Shown: positions 34,694 to 43,689 of the stretch, one piece after another | Numbering within the stretch: the first letter of the stretch is position 1 | How the letters are laid out: the number at the start of each line of letters is the position of its first letter | Source: Marisalimonas marina | GTDB lineage: Bacteria > Pseudomonadota > Alphaproteobacteria > Puniceispirillales > Marisalimonadaceae | Direction: 5' to 3' | NCBI GenBank assembly: GCA_038131365.1 | Contig: JAYPPH010000003.1 | Location: forward strand, 186,001-250,000 | Length of the DNA stretch: 64,000 nt | Notes under the pieces: generated by a model | Databases searched by the model: none | What the model was told of the DNA's origin: nothing | What the model saw: only the letters and a program-made list of their open reading frames with translations | Program-made: the position numbers and the translations under genes

Positions 34694-35653
34694 ATGACAA
34701 TTAATGTAGCTATAATTGGTTTAGGAATAATGGGAACTCGTATGTTAACACATATGAGGCTACACAAACAATTTAAACCAGACTATTTGTGGGATCCAAA
34801 TCCTATTGCTTGTGAAAATGCTATTAAACAAGATAGTGAATGTACTATTATGAAAAGTGCTGATGAAGCTATCGAAAAAGCTGATTTAGTATATCTAGCT
34901 TGTCCACCAACTGTTAGAGAAGATTATGCTATGAAAGTTGTGGAATCTGGCAAAGCTCTTTTTATTGAAAAACCATTTGGTATAAATATTCAAGACAGTG
35001 AAAATTTTATTGGCAAATTAAATAATTTTAATGTTCCTATAGCCGTAAATTTTACTCAAGCAGCTGGCGCCCCTTTATCAGATTTATTAGCAAGTAAAGA
35101 TAAACAGGAAATGGGAGAAATCCTTGGCGCAGACATTATAGTCTCCTATTCTAAATGGCCTCGTGAATGGCAAAAAGAAGCTGATTGGCTTCGTTTCAAA
35201 AAGGAAGGAGGTATGACAAGAGAGGTAATATCTCATTTTATTTTTTTTATAGAACGAGTTTTAGGACCACTAAAAGTAACATGGGCAAAAACCTTTTACC
35301 CTTCTGACCCTTTGCTTTGTGAAACTGATGTTCTTGCAAGATTAGAAACTAAAGATGGTCTGCCTGTTAATATACTAGCAAGTGTAGGCGGCATTCAACC
35401 CGACAGACAGGAATTTATAATTAAGGGTACTAAACAAAGCAGGAAAGTAGAAGAGTTTCATAAGGATTCTCTATCGACAGGTAATGATTTCATTCCTCTA
35501 CGTGACAAAAATGAAGACCCCAGAGCTGTAAGTTTAAAATCACAGCTTGATGATTTGTATCTCAAAATAAATAACAAACCAAATAAATTGGCTACAATTG
35601 ATGAGGCCTTTAGAGTACAAAAGTTAGTAGAAGAAATTTTATCAAAAACTTAA
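34694..35653 (+). CDS. Gfo/Idh/MocA-family oxidoreductase, copy 2
   Basis: 319 residues with the cofactor loop IIGLGIMGT, EKPFG and the HFIFFIERVLG helix retained. Ten residues differ from copy 1, with a cluster in DSENFIGKLNN and a D-to-A change in AAGAPLS close to the substrate domain. Whether the cluster changes specificity cannot be judged here. Confidence 0.88.
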   Translation: MTINVAIIGLGIMGTRMLTHMRLHKQFKPDYLWDPNPIACENAIKQDSECTIMKSADEAIEKADLVYLACPPTVREDYAMKVVESGKALFIEKPFGINIQDSENFIGKLNNFNVPIAVNFTQAAGAPLSDLLASKDKQEMGEILGADIIVSYSKWPREWQKEADWLRFKKEGGMTREVISHFIFFIERVLGPLKVTWAKTFYPSDPLLCETDVLARLETKDGLPVNILASVGGIQPDRQEFIIKGTKQSRKVEEFHKDSLSTGNDFIPLRDKNEDPRAVSLKSQLDDLYLKINNKPNKLATIDEAFRVQKLVEEILSKT

Positions 35654-35742
35654 AATTGAAAAACCATATTTCTGATTACTATCTCATTTTTGTAAATAAT
35701 AAAAAATTGAATTTAAATTTACTAATTCAAAATATCAAATGT

Positions 35743-35795
35743 GTATTTGACGTTGACATGATGATCTATTTTATGAGTAAATTATTATACTTAAG
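35743..35795 (+). promoter_or_regulatory. Conserved block upstream of binding-protein gene, copy 2
   Basis: Counterpart of the copy 1 block: GTATTTGACGTTGACAT then TTTTATGAGTAAATTATTATA, while flanking bases have changed. Candidate promoter or activator site for the importer operon. Confidence 0.35.
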
Positions 35796-35821
35796 ATTTA
35801 TTAGTATGGGGAATCAGTTTA

Positions 35822-36838
35822 ATGAAAATTAGTAGAAGAAAATTAATTGTTTTAGGTGGTGGTGCGATAGCATCATCTGCTTTATCAATGCCTGCAATCG
35901 CCTCTCGTAAAAAAATAAAAGTTGGGGCTTTAAGATTTACTTCTCATTCGGCAAGTTTTATAGCTAAAGAACGTGGCTATTTCGAAAAAGCTGGTCTAGA
36001 TGTAGATTTTGAGTTTTTTCAAGCTGCTCAACCAATGGCAATTGCTATTGCTTCAGGAGATATCGATTATGCTGTAACAGCAATATCCGGTGGGTTAATA
36101 TCTCTTGCAGAAAAGGGAGCAATTAAGGTCATAGGTGGAGCTTTAAGTGAAGAGTCTGGAATTGATGGGCAAAAATTTCTTGTCTCAGACAAAGCTTACA
36201 AAGCTGGAGTAAGAAGCACAAAGGATCTTAATGGAAAAAGATATGCCGTAACACAAGCGGGATCATCTTTTCATTATATGGGTTCTAAGATGGCTGATGC
36301 AGAAAACATCAAATTATCTTTTGTGCCATTACAAAAAGTTGGAGCTATTATAGGAGCTCTTAAATCTGGTCAGGTAGATGCTTGGTCAATTGTACCGCAT
36401 ATAGCAAAGCCACTATCAAAAGGCGGCTCTGTACATATTATCGGTAATGTAGCAGATTATCTTCCAAACTATCAAATAACCACAGTTTTTACCTCTGCAA
36501 ACAATGCAAAAAATGAGCGTAATCTTACCAAAAACTTTTTAACAGGCTTCAGTCAAGGAATTGATGATTATGCATCAACTATGATTGATAAAAAAAATGG
36601 AGAAGCTGGAATAAATGAAATGGTCGATTTAATACACAAATATGTATACACAAGTCGACCAAGAGCAAAAGCTGCTCCTTCTATTATTAATGGGACAATG
36701 CGATTAAGTGCTGGAGCTTCTTTAAATCTTCAGTCAGTTAAAGATCAACTCGATTGGTTTAAATCTGAAGGTTTAGTCAAAAAAAGTATAACTATAGATA
36801 CTTTAGTAGATCAATCTTATGTAAAGATTATAAGTTAA
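35822..36838 (+). CDS. NMT1/SsuA-like ABC substrate-binding protein with Tat signal, copy 2
   Basis: 338 residues with an intact twin-arginine signal (ISRRKLIVLGGGAIASS). Differences from copy 1 are mostly charged surface changes: K to E in RGYFEKAG, E to A in FTSANNAK, E to Q in GFSQGIDD, R to Q in LNLQSVKD. None falls in the predicted ligand cleft segments SHSAS and AQPMA, so the two proteins likely bind the same ligand. Confidence 0.9.
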   Translation: MKISRRKLIVLGGGAIASSALSMPAIASRKKIKVGALRFTSHSASFIAKERGYFEKAGLDVDFEFFQAAQPMAIAIASGDIDYAVTAISGGLISLAEKGAIKVIGGALSEESGIDGQKFLVSDKAYKAGVRSTKDLNGKRYAVTQAGSSFHYMGSKMADAENIKLSFVPLQKVGAIIGALKSGQVDAWSIVPHIAKPLSKGGSVHIIGNVADYLPNYQITTVFTSANNAKNERNLTKNFLTGFSQGIDDYASTMIDKKNGEAGINEMVDLIHKYVYTSRPRAKAAPSIINGTMRLSAGASLNLQSVKDQLDWFKSEGLVKKSITIDTLVDQSYVKIIS

Positions 36839-36845
36839 TAATACA

Positions 36846-36872
36846 TGTCCTGAGCAATGTATGCTCAGGACA
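36846..36872 (+). promoter_or_regulatory. Intra-operon hairpin between binding protein and ATPase, copy 2
   Basis: The same 10-bp stem as in copy 1 (TGTCCTGAGC / GCTCAGGACA) is perfectly kept, whereas the loop changed from AATTAAA to AATGTAT and the flanks changed too. Conservation of the stem with drift of the loop argues for a functional RNA structure. Confidence 0.87.
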
Positions 36873-36881
36873 ATTTAATTT

Positions 36882-37649
36882 ATGAATATTCAAATCAAAA
36901 ACCTAAATCATTTTTATGATCAGTCGAAAGTTCTAAGTGATATAAACTTAGAAATTATGAATGGACAAATTTTGTCTATTATTGGACCTTCTGGTTGTGG
37001 GAAATCCACACTATTACGATTGATCGGTGGGCTTGAAAAACCAATTTCTGGTGAAATCACGCAAATCGGATCACAACCGAAAGCCTGTTTAAATCCAATC
37101 ACCTATATTTTTCAAGACTTTGCATTACTTCCATGGAGAACTGTTGAAGAAAATGTTTCATTAGTACTTGAAGACCATTCTTTATCTCCAAAAAATAAAC
37201 GTGCAATCATAGATGATGTTTTAGACAGAACAAAACTTAAAGATTTTTCTTATGCGCTTCCAAAACAGTTATCTGGAGGTATGAAACAACGTGTAGCTAT
37301 TGCAAGAGCATTAGCAGTTAATCCAGCGGTGCTTCTAATGGATGAACCTTTATCTGCACTAGATAGTCAAACCAGAGAATTGCTTTTGGAGGATTTTATT
37401 AATTTATGGAATAGAAAGCCTTTTACTGCAGTTTATATTACTCATAATCTCTCAGAGGCTGTTCGTCTTGGGAATAAAATTATAGTCCTCTCAAGAAGAC
37501 CTGGTAAAATTATTGAAACTATTTCTATTGAAAAGCCAATTTCAGACAGAAAATCAATAGATAAGGATCTAGATGAATATCAAAAGCATCTTTGGGATAT
37601 AATGCATGATGAAGCAAGAGCAGCTGATGCTGAACTGTTAAATGTCTAA
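36882..37649 (+). CDS. ABC transporter ATPase (SsuB/TauB type), copy 2
   Basis: 255 residues; Walker A, Q-loop, LSGGMKQ signature, Walker B and H-loop identical to copy 1. Differences are S to N (IMNGQI), S to P (GSQPKAC), L to P (SLSPKNK), E to A before Walker B (NPAVLLMDEP) and D to N (NLWNRK). It overlaps the intact permease by 8 bases, making this the complete importer operon. Confidence 0.94.
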   Translation: MNIQIKNLNHFYDQSKVLSDINLEIMNGQILSIIGPSGCGKSTLLRLIGGLEKPISGEITQIGSQPKACLNPITYIFQDFALLPWRTVEENVSLVLEDHSLSPKNKRAIIDDVLDRTKLKDFSYALPKQLSGGMKQRVAIARALAVNPAVLLMDEPLSALDSQTRELLLEDFINLWNRKPFTAVYITHNLSEAVRLGNKIIVLSRRPGKIIETISIEKPISDRKSIDKDLDEYQKHLWDIMHDEARAADAELLNV

Positions 37650-38469
37650 TAAATCTTCTCTAAATAGTTCAAAAAATTTAAATTTGGGCAAACCTGTTCC
37701 TTTTGTTGGTAAAGGTTTTCAACCCAGAACAAAACGTTGGATAAGTTATTTTATTTTTTTTATTATCATTATCATCCTTGAATTAGGTACTGCATTTGGT
37801 TTTATATCATCTTTAACATTACCAAAGCCATCAGATGTTTTAGGAACCATTATTGATCTTTTTCAATCTGGTTTGCTACTTAAACATCTTATCCCATCAA
37901 TTTTGAGACTTATTATAGGAGCTATTATAGGCATTAGTCTTGGAATTACTATTGGGACACTTATTGGTTTGTTTTCATACATAAGATCTGGATTAGTACC
38001 CTTAATAGCAGCTATTTTTCCAATACCCAAAATAGCATTACTACCATTATTTGTAATATGGTTTGGAATTGGAGAAGGTTCTAAATATGCACTTATAGCA
38101 CTTGGCACATTTACACCAACTGTAGTGGCAACTTATGGAGCTGTAGATAATGTAGATAGAACTTTAATTAGAATGGGACAAAGTTTTGGTTTAAGTTGGT
38201 TTTCTATAGTATATAAAATTGTGTTACCTGGGGCTATGCCTGGAATTTTATCAGGTTTAAGAATTAGTCTTGCAATAGCAATCATTTTGCTGGTAGCAGC
38301 TGAAATGCTTGGTGCAGAGTATGGAATTGGCGCATATATTTTAGAAGCTGGTTCTTTATATGATCTTGAAAGACTGTTTGCAGGGGTTACAATATTATCT
38401 GTTTTAGGAATAACAGTGAGTATCCTTGTTTCTATGCTTGAGCAAAAAATCTTAAAATGGCGTACATAA
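37642..38469 (+). CDS. ABC transporter permease (SsuC type), complete copy 2
   Basis: 275 residues with about six membrane segments, the EAA cytoplasmic loop and the C-terminal helix LFAGVTILSVLGITVSIL that copy 1 lacks. The last 35 codons are unique DNA beyond the duplication. As the only complete permease of the pair it is the likely channel for both binding-protein/ATPase sets. The gene ends 8 bases from the convergent DUF1501 gene. Confidence 0.92.
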   Translation: MSNKSSLNSSKNLNLGKPVPFVGKGFQPRTKRWISYFIFFIIIIILELGTAFGFISSLTLPKPSDVLGTIIDLFQSGLLLKHLIPSILRLIIGAIIGISLGITIGTLIGLFSYIRSGLVPLIAAIFPIPKIALLPLFVIWFGIGEGSKYALIALGTFTPTVVATYGAVDNVDRTLIRMGQSFGLSWFSIVYKIVLPGAMPGILSGLRISLAIAIILLVAAEMLGAEYGIGAYILEAGSLYDLERLFAGVTILSVLGITVSILVSMLEQKILKWRT

Positions 38470-38477
38470 ATTTAAAA

Positions 38478-39614
38478 TTATACTCTAAACAATTTATCTT
38501 GTAGATTAATTAATGGATCATTCCAGAAAACCTGACGTTTTAGCTTTTGGAAATCAGTATCAAATGCCATGGCCATTGCTGAACAATATATTGAACGAGC
38601 ATCAATAGTTGAATTAAGATCTTGCCCTTCAAACATATTTTTTCGTTTCAGGCCAGGCCAATCAGCAAAAACTTTAGATTCTTTTACAAGGCCACCCATC
38701 ATTAGAACAGCGGTTCCATATCCATGCTCTGTTCCATTACCACCATTTTGTTCAATTTTGCGCCCAAATTCCGTTAATGTAATAATTAATGTATCTTCAA
38801 AGGCAGAGCCTAGATTATCACGAAGTTTTCCAAAAATTTTATCTAGATTATGAAGTTTATCTGCGTGCCCTCCATTAGCTCCACCCTGCGCAGCGTGTGT
38901 ATCAAACCCATTAATATCAAAGACAGCTACTCTTGGACCATCAGACTTAGCTAATTCTTTTCCTGCTGTTTCAGCTAATCTGTATGCTTTACGAGAACCA
39001 GTACCAGATAGCATTGAATAAGGTCTCATCATTACCCGTTCTATTGTAGATCGTAATTTACTATCTACAGGATAAGTTTCAGAAATTTTTCTCATGATAT
39101 TTGGTGAAGGTGCTGGTAACCTAGTAGGAAAATAGTTATCTACATAAGCTTTACCTCTCAACAAAAGAGGCATTGGTAAGGCTATTGCTAAACCCTCTAA
39201 ACCAGCAGCCTCGATACCTCGCCCAAGCCACCCAGTATATTCTGCAAATGGTTTGTGCCCTCCACTTTCCATCAAGTCTTGTCCTTCAAAATGTGATCGC
39301 ATTTTATAAGGTATATTCGTGGCGTGAACAATTGCAGCTTTCCCATCTTTCCAGGATCGATAAAAATTTTTAAGTGATGGATGTAATGTGAAATCAGATG
39401 TTAATGGTAATGTTTTCCTAACTAAAATATCAGGTCTGTGTTTTTCAAGAGCATTATCAATAGGTGGGACGGCTGTCAATCCATCCATACCACCTCTTAG
39501 AGAAATTATTACTAGGTTTCTTTTTTTCTTTTGCTCAGCAATTGCCGAGAATAAGGGTGAACCAAGAAGAGTTACTGTCATTGATCCAGCTAAGAAATTT
39601 CTTCTAGAAATCAT
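38478..39614 (-). CDS. DUF1501-family exported protein
   Basis: 378 residues starting with a twin-arginine signal (MISRRNFLAGSMTVTLLGS). The alkaline-phosphatase-superfamily-like DUF1501 motifs are present: VIISLRGGMDGLTAVPP, SHFEGQDLMESG, and DINGFDTHAAQGG and LTEFGRKIEQNGGNGTEHG. DUF1501 genes are usually paired with DUF1800, as here (4-base overlap with the gene upstream). The role is unknown; secreted or cell-surface function is inferred from the signal. Confidence 0.9.
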   Translation of the reverse strand: MISRRNFLAGSMTVTLLGSPLFSAIAEQKKKRNLVIISLRGGMDGLTAVPPIDNALEKHRPDILVRKTLPLTSDFTLHPSLKNFYRSWKDGKAAIVHATNIPYKMRSHFEGQDLMESGGHKPFAEYTGWLGRGIEAAGLEGLAIALPMPLLLRGKAYVDNYFPTRLPAPSPNIMRKISETYPVDSKLRSTIERVMMRPYSMLSGTGSRKAYRLAETAGKELAKSDGPRVAVFDINGFDTHAAQGGANGGHADKLHNLDKIFGKLRDNLGSAFEDTLIITLTEFGRKIEQNGGNGTEHGYGTAVLMMGGLVKESKVFADWPGLKRKNMFEGQDLNSTIDARSIYCSAMAMAFDTDFQKLKRQVFWNDPLINLQDKLFRV

Positions 39615-40651
39615 GCTTTTAACATCCTGTAGCTTGCGAAAATTAGTTGCATTTTTATAGATGTTGACTTGACATCACTGATGAGCTTTTTAAGTTGATC
39701 GGGATTATCAAAATTTTGATCTATCATTTTTTTAAAATCTTTGAGCTGAATATTCCTTCGAGCTAAATCAGTGGGTGCTGAGATACGGCGTATGAGTAAT
39801 TCAGGTGACATCCAGTCTGTCTCTAAATCAGAGTATCCGTTAGGTTGTATTGGTCTATAAGGTTCATAACCAATCTCTTTCATAAAATTTCTTGGTTTTC
39901 TTTGATGGTTATTAGGTTTAAATTTAAAGTTATATTTCATGTCACTTGCCTGATTAGGCCAGGTTCCACCTGTCATGTAAACCATCTGTAGCAACCATAT
40001 CTCTGGGTTTTGAAACTTCATTTCTTTATCAGAATAATCATAGACAACTTTTAACAAGGCATTATGAATAGATGGAAGATTTCCGTCACTATCATTCCAT
40101 GCTTGAATTATTGGTGCCATCATAGCCTCTGTGGGTTTGTCGGTAATAAAATGACGGCACAATTTAAAAGCAATAAAACGTCTTGTCTCAGGGTGTTTGG
40201 CAAGATCTTTTAATACATCAAGCAGTTTATTTTTGGGTGAAAGACCTCTTTGTTTATAGGCTTTACCGAAGACTTTATGATCACCTGGTTCATGTTTTTT
40301 TTGATTAAATCTTACATTGTTACATTCAAGTCTTTTTTTTGTATATCTATGTTCCCAACCTGCCATAATGTAAGAAAGTTGTACTACATCATTTTGAGTG
40401 TAGCCTGAAGAAGGAGATACAGTATGTAATTCAAGTAATTCACGTGCATGGTTTTCATTAACAGTTGCGAGTTTACCTCTTTTTCTTCTGTTATTACCCC
40501 ATTCTGAACTTGGGCCAATAGATTCTGAGTTGTCAAGGTTATGTATCATTGACCATCCCAGAGTGGCTTCTTTTAATAGATTTTCAAATGATCCACACAT
40601 ATTCTGCCTTATAGTTTCACGATGATAAGGTCCTGTAGAAAATTGTGGCAT
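39611..40651 (-). CDS. DUF1800-family protein, N-terminus missing
   Basis: 346 residues of a DUF1800 protein, with NENHARELLELHT, YTQNDVV and the C-terminal SPELLIRR segment. The family is usually well over 430 residues. The frame stays open for 37 codons upstream of the ATG and encodes recognisable family sequence (APVFERLWLFWCNHF), but a TAA at 40763-40765 ends it and no ATG, GTG or TTG start that would restore the full domain is present. The first ~100 residues, including any signal peptide, seem to be lost. Translation from the ATG at 40651 would give a partial domain. Confidence 0.75.
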   Translation of the reverse strand: MPQFSTGPYHRETIRQNMCGSFENLLKEATLGWSMIHNLDNSESIGPSSEWGNNRRKRGKLATVNENHARELLELHTVSPSSGYTQNDVVQLSYIMAGWEHRYTKKRLECNNVRFNQKKHEPGDHKVFGKAYKQRGLSPKNKLLDVLKDLAKHPETRRFIAFKLCRHFITDKPTEAMMAPIIQAWNDSDGNLPSIHNALLKVVYDYSDKEMKFQNPEIWLLQMVYMTGGTWPNQASDMKYNFKFKPNNHQRKPRNFMKEIGYEPYRPIQPNGYSDLETDWMSPELLIRRISAPTDLARRNIQLKDFKKMIDQNFDNPDQLKKLISDVKSTSIKMQLIFASYRMLKA

Positions 40652-40774
40652 AAAATCTTTGTCAATGATGGCGAAGTGATTACACCAAAAAAGCCAAAGA
40701 CGTTCAAAAACAGGTGCCCTACTCTTTAATACTGTATTGTGACGAAAAATATCTATAAAATGTTATAAATAAAT

Positions 40775-42191
40775 ATGAATGATTTAAAAAATAACAATTT
40801 ATTATCATTTAAAGATGAATTACATGCCAGGCCATATATAAAGTTAGGAAATAACTTAAGAACTTTTCATTTTGCCTTTTTAATTAGAGATAATGATGAG
40901 ATAAAAGCTTGGAAACACTTAAATAAATATCTAACAAGTGAGGGATTTCAAGAATTACCAAAGGAACATCATAAATATTGGGTAGCTGAGAATGAAAACT
41001 TAATTATTCGATATGAATGTCATACAGAATTCATCTCATTAACTTTAATATATCCCAAATACAATTCTTTCACAAAAAAAGAAAATCTCAAATCTCTTTG
41101 ATGATAAATTTTTAAGTAAATTACCTTCTCAATTTTTAGAAAACTTCCCTGGAAAACATTTTCTATCAACATGGATTGAAATGGCTTCATCAGCCTATAA
41201 TTACCAACCCATTGATCTAGAAAAATATTTTTTTCATGATAATTTCGCAGGTTCTAATGTTGCTGAAGATGGAGCAAACGTTTTTATTTCTTTTAAAACT
41301 GATAGTTCTAATTTTATAGGTTCAGGCTTTAGAAGAGTTTTTATTCAAAACAAAAACCTTAGAACCAGAAGAACTGGTAGACTTCTTCAAAGAATTGTTG
41401 AGTTAGAAACTTATCAAGTTCTTTCATTACTAGGACTTTCTCAAGTGAGAACAGAAACTGCTAATTTAAGTTATCTTGAGAAAAAAATAACTGAAATAAC
41501 TAAATCTGTTTCTGGTAAGGCAAAAAAAAATTTAGTTAATAAATCTAAAATAAATCAAAATTATCAAAATGATCTTAATGAACTTTCGTATGTAGTTGCT
41601 AAAATTGAAGAGATTGCCTCGTCTACTAATTATCGACTATCTGCTACTTCTGCTTACTATAAACTAGTAGAACAAAGAATTATAGATTTAAGAGAAGAAA
41701 GACTTAAGTCTTTTCAAACACATAATGAGTTCTTAAGCAGAAGATTACAACCTGCCATTAGGACTTGTGAAGCATTCTCTAGAAGACTTGAATCATTAGC
41801 AGTTAGAGCACAAAGGGCTGACAATTTAGTTAGAACTCAAATTGAAATGAGTATCCAATTACAAAATAAAAATCTATTAGAATCTATGGAAGTGAGAGCG
41901 AGAGCACAGTTACGCCTTCAAGAGACTGTAGAATCCTTATCAATAGTCGCAATTACTTATTATGTTGTAGGCCTATTGTCTACTTTAGTTGAACCTATTG
42001 ATTTTGATAAAATATTTATTAGTAAAAGCGTATTTTTATCATTAAGTGTCCCAATAATTTTAATTATTATATGGTATTTAGCTAAAATGGTTAGAAAAAA
42101 ATTAAAAAAATTAGTTAACTTATTGAAATTTTTAAATTATCTAATTTTTGAGTTTGTTTTGTTTAAGAATATCTTCAATATAATTGGGTAA
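40775..42191 (+). CDS. DUF3422-family membrane protein, one-base frameshift
   Basis: Two frames join into one DUF3422 protein of about 470 residues. The first (40775-41101) has the family's N-terminal DELHARPY motif and HTEFISLT; the second continues from about 41090 (SNLFDDKFLSKLPSQF) through 41181 to 42191 with coiled-coil-rich helices and two C-terminal membrane segments (VAITYYVVGLLSTL and FLSLSVPIILIIIWYL). The break lies near AATCTCAAATCTCTTTGA at 41085-41102. DUF3422 proteins are uncharacterised inner-membrane proteins. Its 3' end overlaps the convergent HEXXH gene by 51 bases. Confidence 0.83.
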
Positions 42192-42713
42192 AAAAATATT
42201 TTTATTGAAGCATTTTAAAATGTTATCTTCTCTTCTTTTAATTGCTAATTCATCAAAACCAATATACGTCATTGCTTTTTTTAATTCTTTTAGTGTATTT
42301 AGAATTAAATTCTTAGCATTTAAATGATCTGATTTCATCCTGATAGCTGCAATGCAGTCAGCTATATCCTCTTTTAGAATACGTTCTTTACTATTTTGTG
42401 GTAAATTTATGTTTTCAAGGTCTCCTGTTTGATGATGTGCACATTCATGAAAATCCACAAACATTTGAAGAGATTTAGGTGAATTGTCATAATTAAATCT
42501 ATAAATTATAGGCTTTCCCGAAGCATCCTTCTTTGCAATACCAATGGTGATCTTACCTGTTTTAGATTTCATGTTTTCAAACTTAACTGCCTCCCCTTTA
42601 TTGTTAAAACATTCAGGTGGGTCAGTAATCTCATATTTTGCAAATATTTTTTGTGGGTATGAAAAAAATAACAAACAATAAAATATTAAAATTAGAGTAT
42701 TAATCTTCATCAA
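42141..42713 (-). CDS. Exported protein with HEXXH metal-binding motif
   Basis: 190 residues; signal peptide with cleavage near IFA (about residue 25). The mature part contains HECAHH, a zincin-type H-E-x-x-H motif with one extra His, followed by a helical region with DIADCIAA, where the Asp could be the third ligand. Known family unclear; a small secreted metallopeptidase is inferred. It follows the alpha/beta hydrolase gene by 3 bases on the same strand. Confidence 0.65.
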   Translation of the reverse strand: MMKINTLILIFYCLLFFSYPQKIFAKYEITDPPECFNNKGEAVKFENMKSKTGKITIGIAKKDASGKPIIYRFNYDNSPKSLQMFVDFHECAHHQTGDLENINLPQNSKERILKEDIADCIAAIRMKSDHLNAKNLILNTLKELKKAMTYIGFDELAIKRREDNILKCFNKNIFLPNYIEDILKQNKLKN

Positions 42714-42716
42714 ATT

Positions 42717-43613
42717 TTAATTAAAATATAATTTTTTACAAAAGTTTCCTATACTTTCAATTGCTAACTCAGCATCTTTTAAAATATGTGCATTGCCATG
42801 CCAACCATGAAACATGTCTGTCCATATTTCGATATTAATATCTACATTAGCTTTCTTGGCTTTTTCGTAAAACCTTTTACTATCATCTAGCATTGTTTCA
42901 GCAGTACCAACTTGAATTAAAATTGGTGGTAATTCTGATAAGTCTCCAAAAAGAGGTGAAGCTAAAGGTAATGAAAATGATAAATCTTTAAGATAAAGAC
43001 CAGCCATTCTATCTAAATATTTTTTACTTATGATTGGATCAATTTCTTCATTAGTCTTCATTGTATTTCCGGATTGCGAAAGATCTGTCCAAGGACTAAT
43101 AGCAACAGCACCTAAAGGCTGAGTACCTTTATTATCTTTAATTTTTAATAATAATGCTAAACATAAACCACCCCCAGCTGATTGGCCACTTACAATTATA
43201 TTTTGGGGATTAATTCCTTGCTTCAATATCCAGTTATAAGCTGTGTAAGTGTCATCAATTGCCGCAGGAAAAGGATGTTCAGGCGCTAATCTATAATTTA
43301 TTGACAAACATTGTACACCTGCCTGCTCTGATATTCTAGCAACTGTTGCTCGTGTGGATGCAATTGAACCTCTATAATATCCACCACCATGAATAAACAT
43401 AAATATTTTATTGGTATTTACCTTACCGCAAGATATCCATTCTGCATGGACACCATCAGCTATTATTTTTTCAACTTTTGTATTTTCAGGTAATGGGATT
43501 TTCGAACCAGCTTCTTCTGTTTCTTCTCTTAATTGCTTAATAGATTTATTTTCTGTATAAGGGTTTTTTCTTTTTGCAGCTATTATTTCTTTTAGTATGT
43601 TTTTATCTGTCAT
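42717..43613 (-). CDS. Alpha/beta hydrolase, HSL (type IV esterase) family
   Basis: 298 residues. The oxyanion-hole motif HGGGYYRG, nucleophile motif GQSAGGG (Ser), and late catalytic Asp/His region (MFHGWHG) mark the hormone-sensitive lipase-like family. Carboxylesterase acting on acyl or acetyl esters. Cotranscribed with the HEXXH gene downstream. Confidence 0.9.
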   Translation of the reverse strand: MTDKNILKEIIAAKRKNPYTENKSIKQLREETEEAGSKIPLPENTKVEKIIADGVHAEWISCGKVNTNKIFMFIHGGGYYRGSIASTRATVARISEQAGVQCLSINYRLAPEHPFPAAIDDTYTAYNWILKQGINPQNIIVSGQSAGGGLCLALLLKIKDNKGTQPLGAVAISPWTDLSQSGNTMKTNEEIDPIISKKYLDRMAGLYLKDLSFSLPLASPLFGDLSELPPILIQVGTAETMLDDSKRFYEKAKKANVDINIEIWTDMFHGWHGNAHILKDAELAIESIGNFCKKLYFN

Positions 43614-43689
43614 TTAAATTTTCACTCTATAATTTATTGTTAACTTGATGATAATAAAAAATCTAAAATATTAATACTCGTTATTTTGC

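Larger units (their letters stand above)
32230..38363. repeat. Tandem duplication, copy 2 (6.13 kb unit)
   Basis: Direct repeat of 26097-32229 with the same gene order. It begins at the mesD-internal site (TCGATATGACG, also at 26097) and ends inside the permease at TATGA (38359-38363; copy 1 equivalent 32224-32228), beyond which the intact permease 3' end continues as unique DNA. Both parental breakpoints carry ATGATC, and the joint reads ATGAATC, so a short microhomology with one extra A created it. Confidence 0.95.

Noticed and set aside
26097..38363. Idea that the duplication is a simple assembly duplication of identical sequence
   Set aside because: The copies differ at many silent and some replacement sites and have different loop and spacer bases; a plain copy error would be identical. 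Strain mixing remains possible and is noted.
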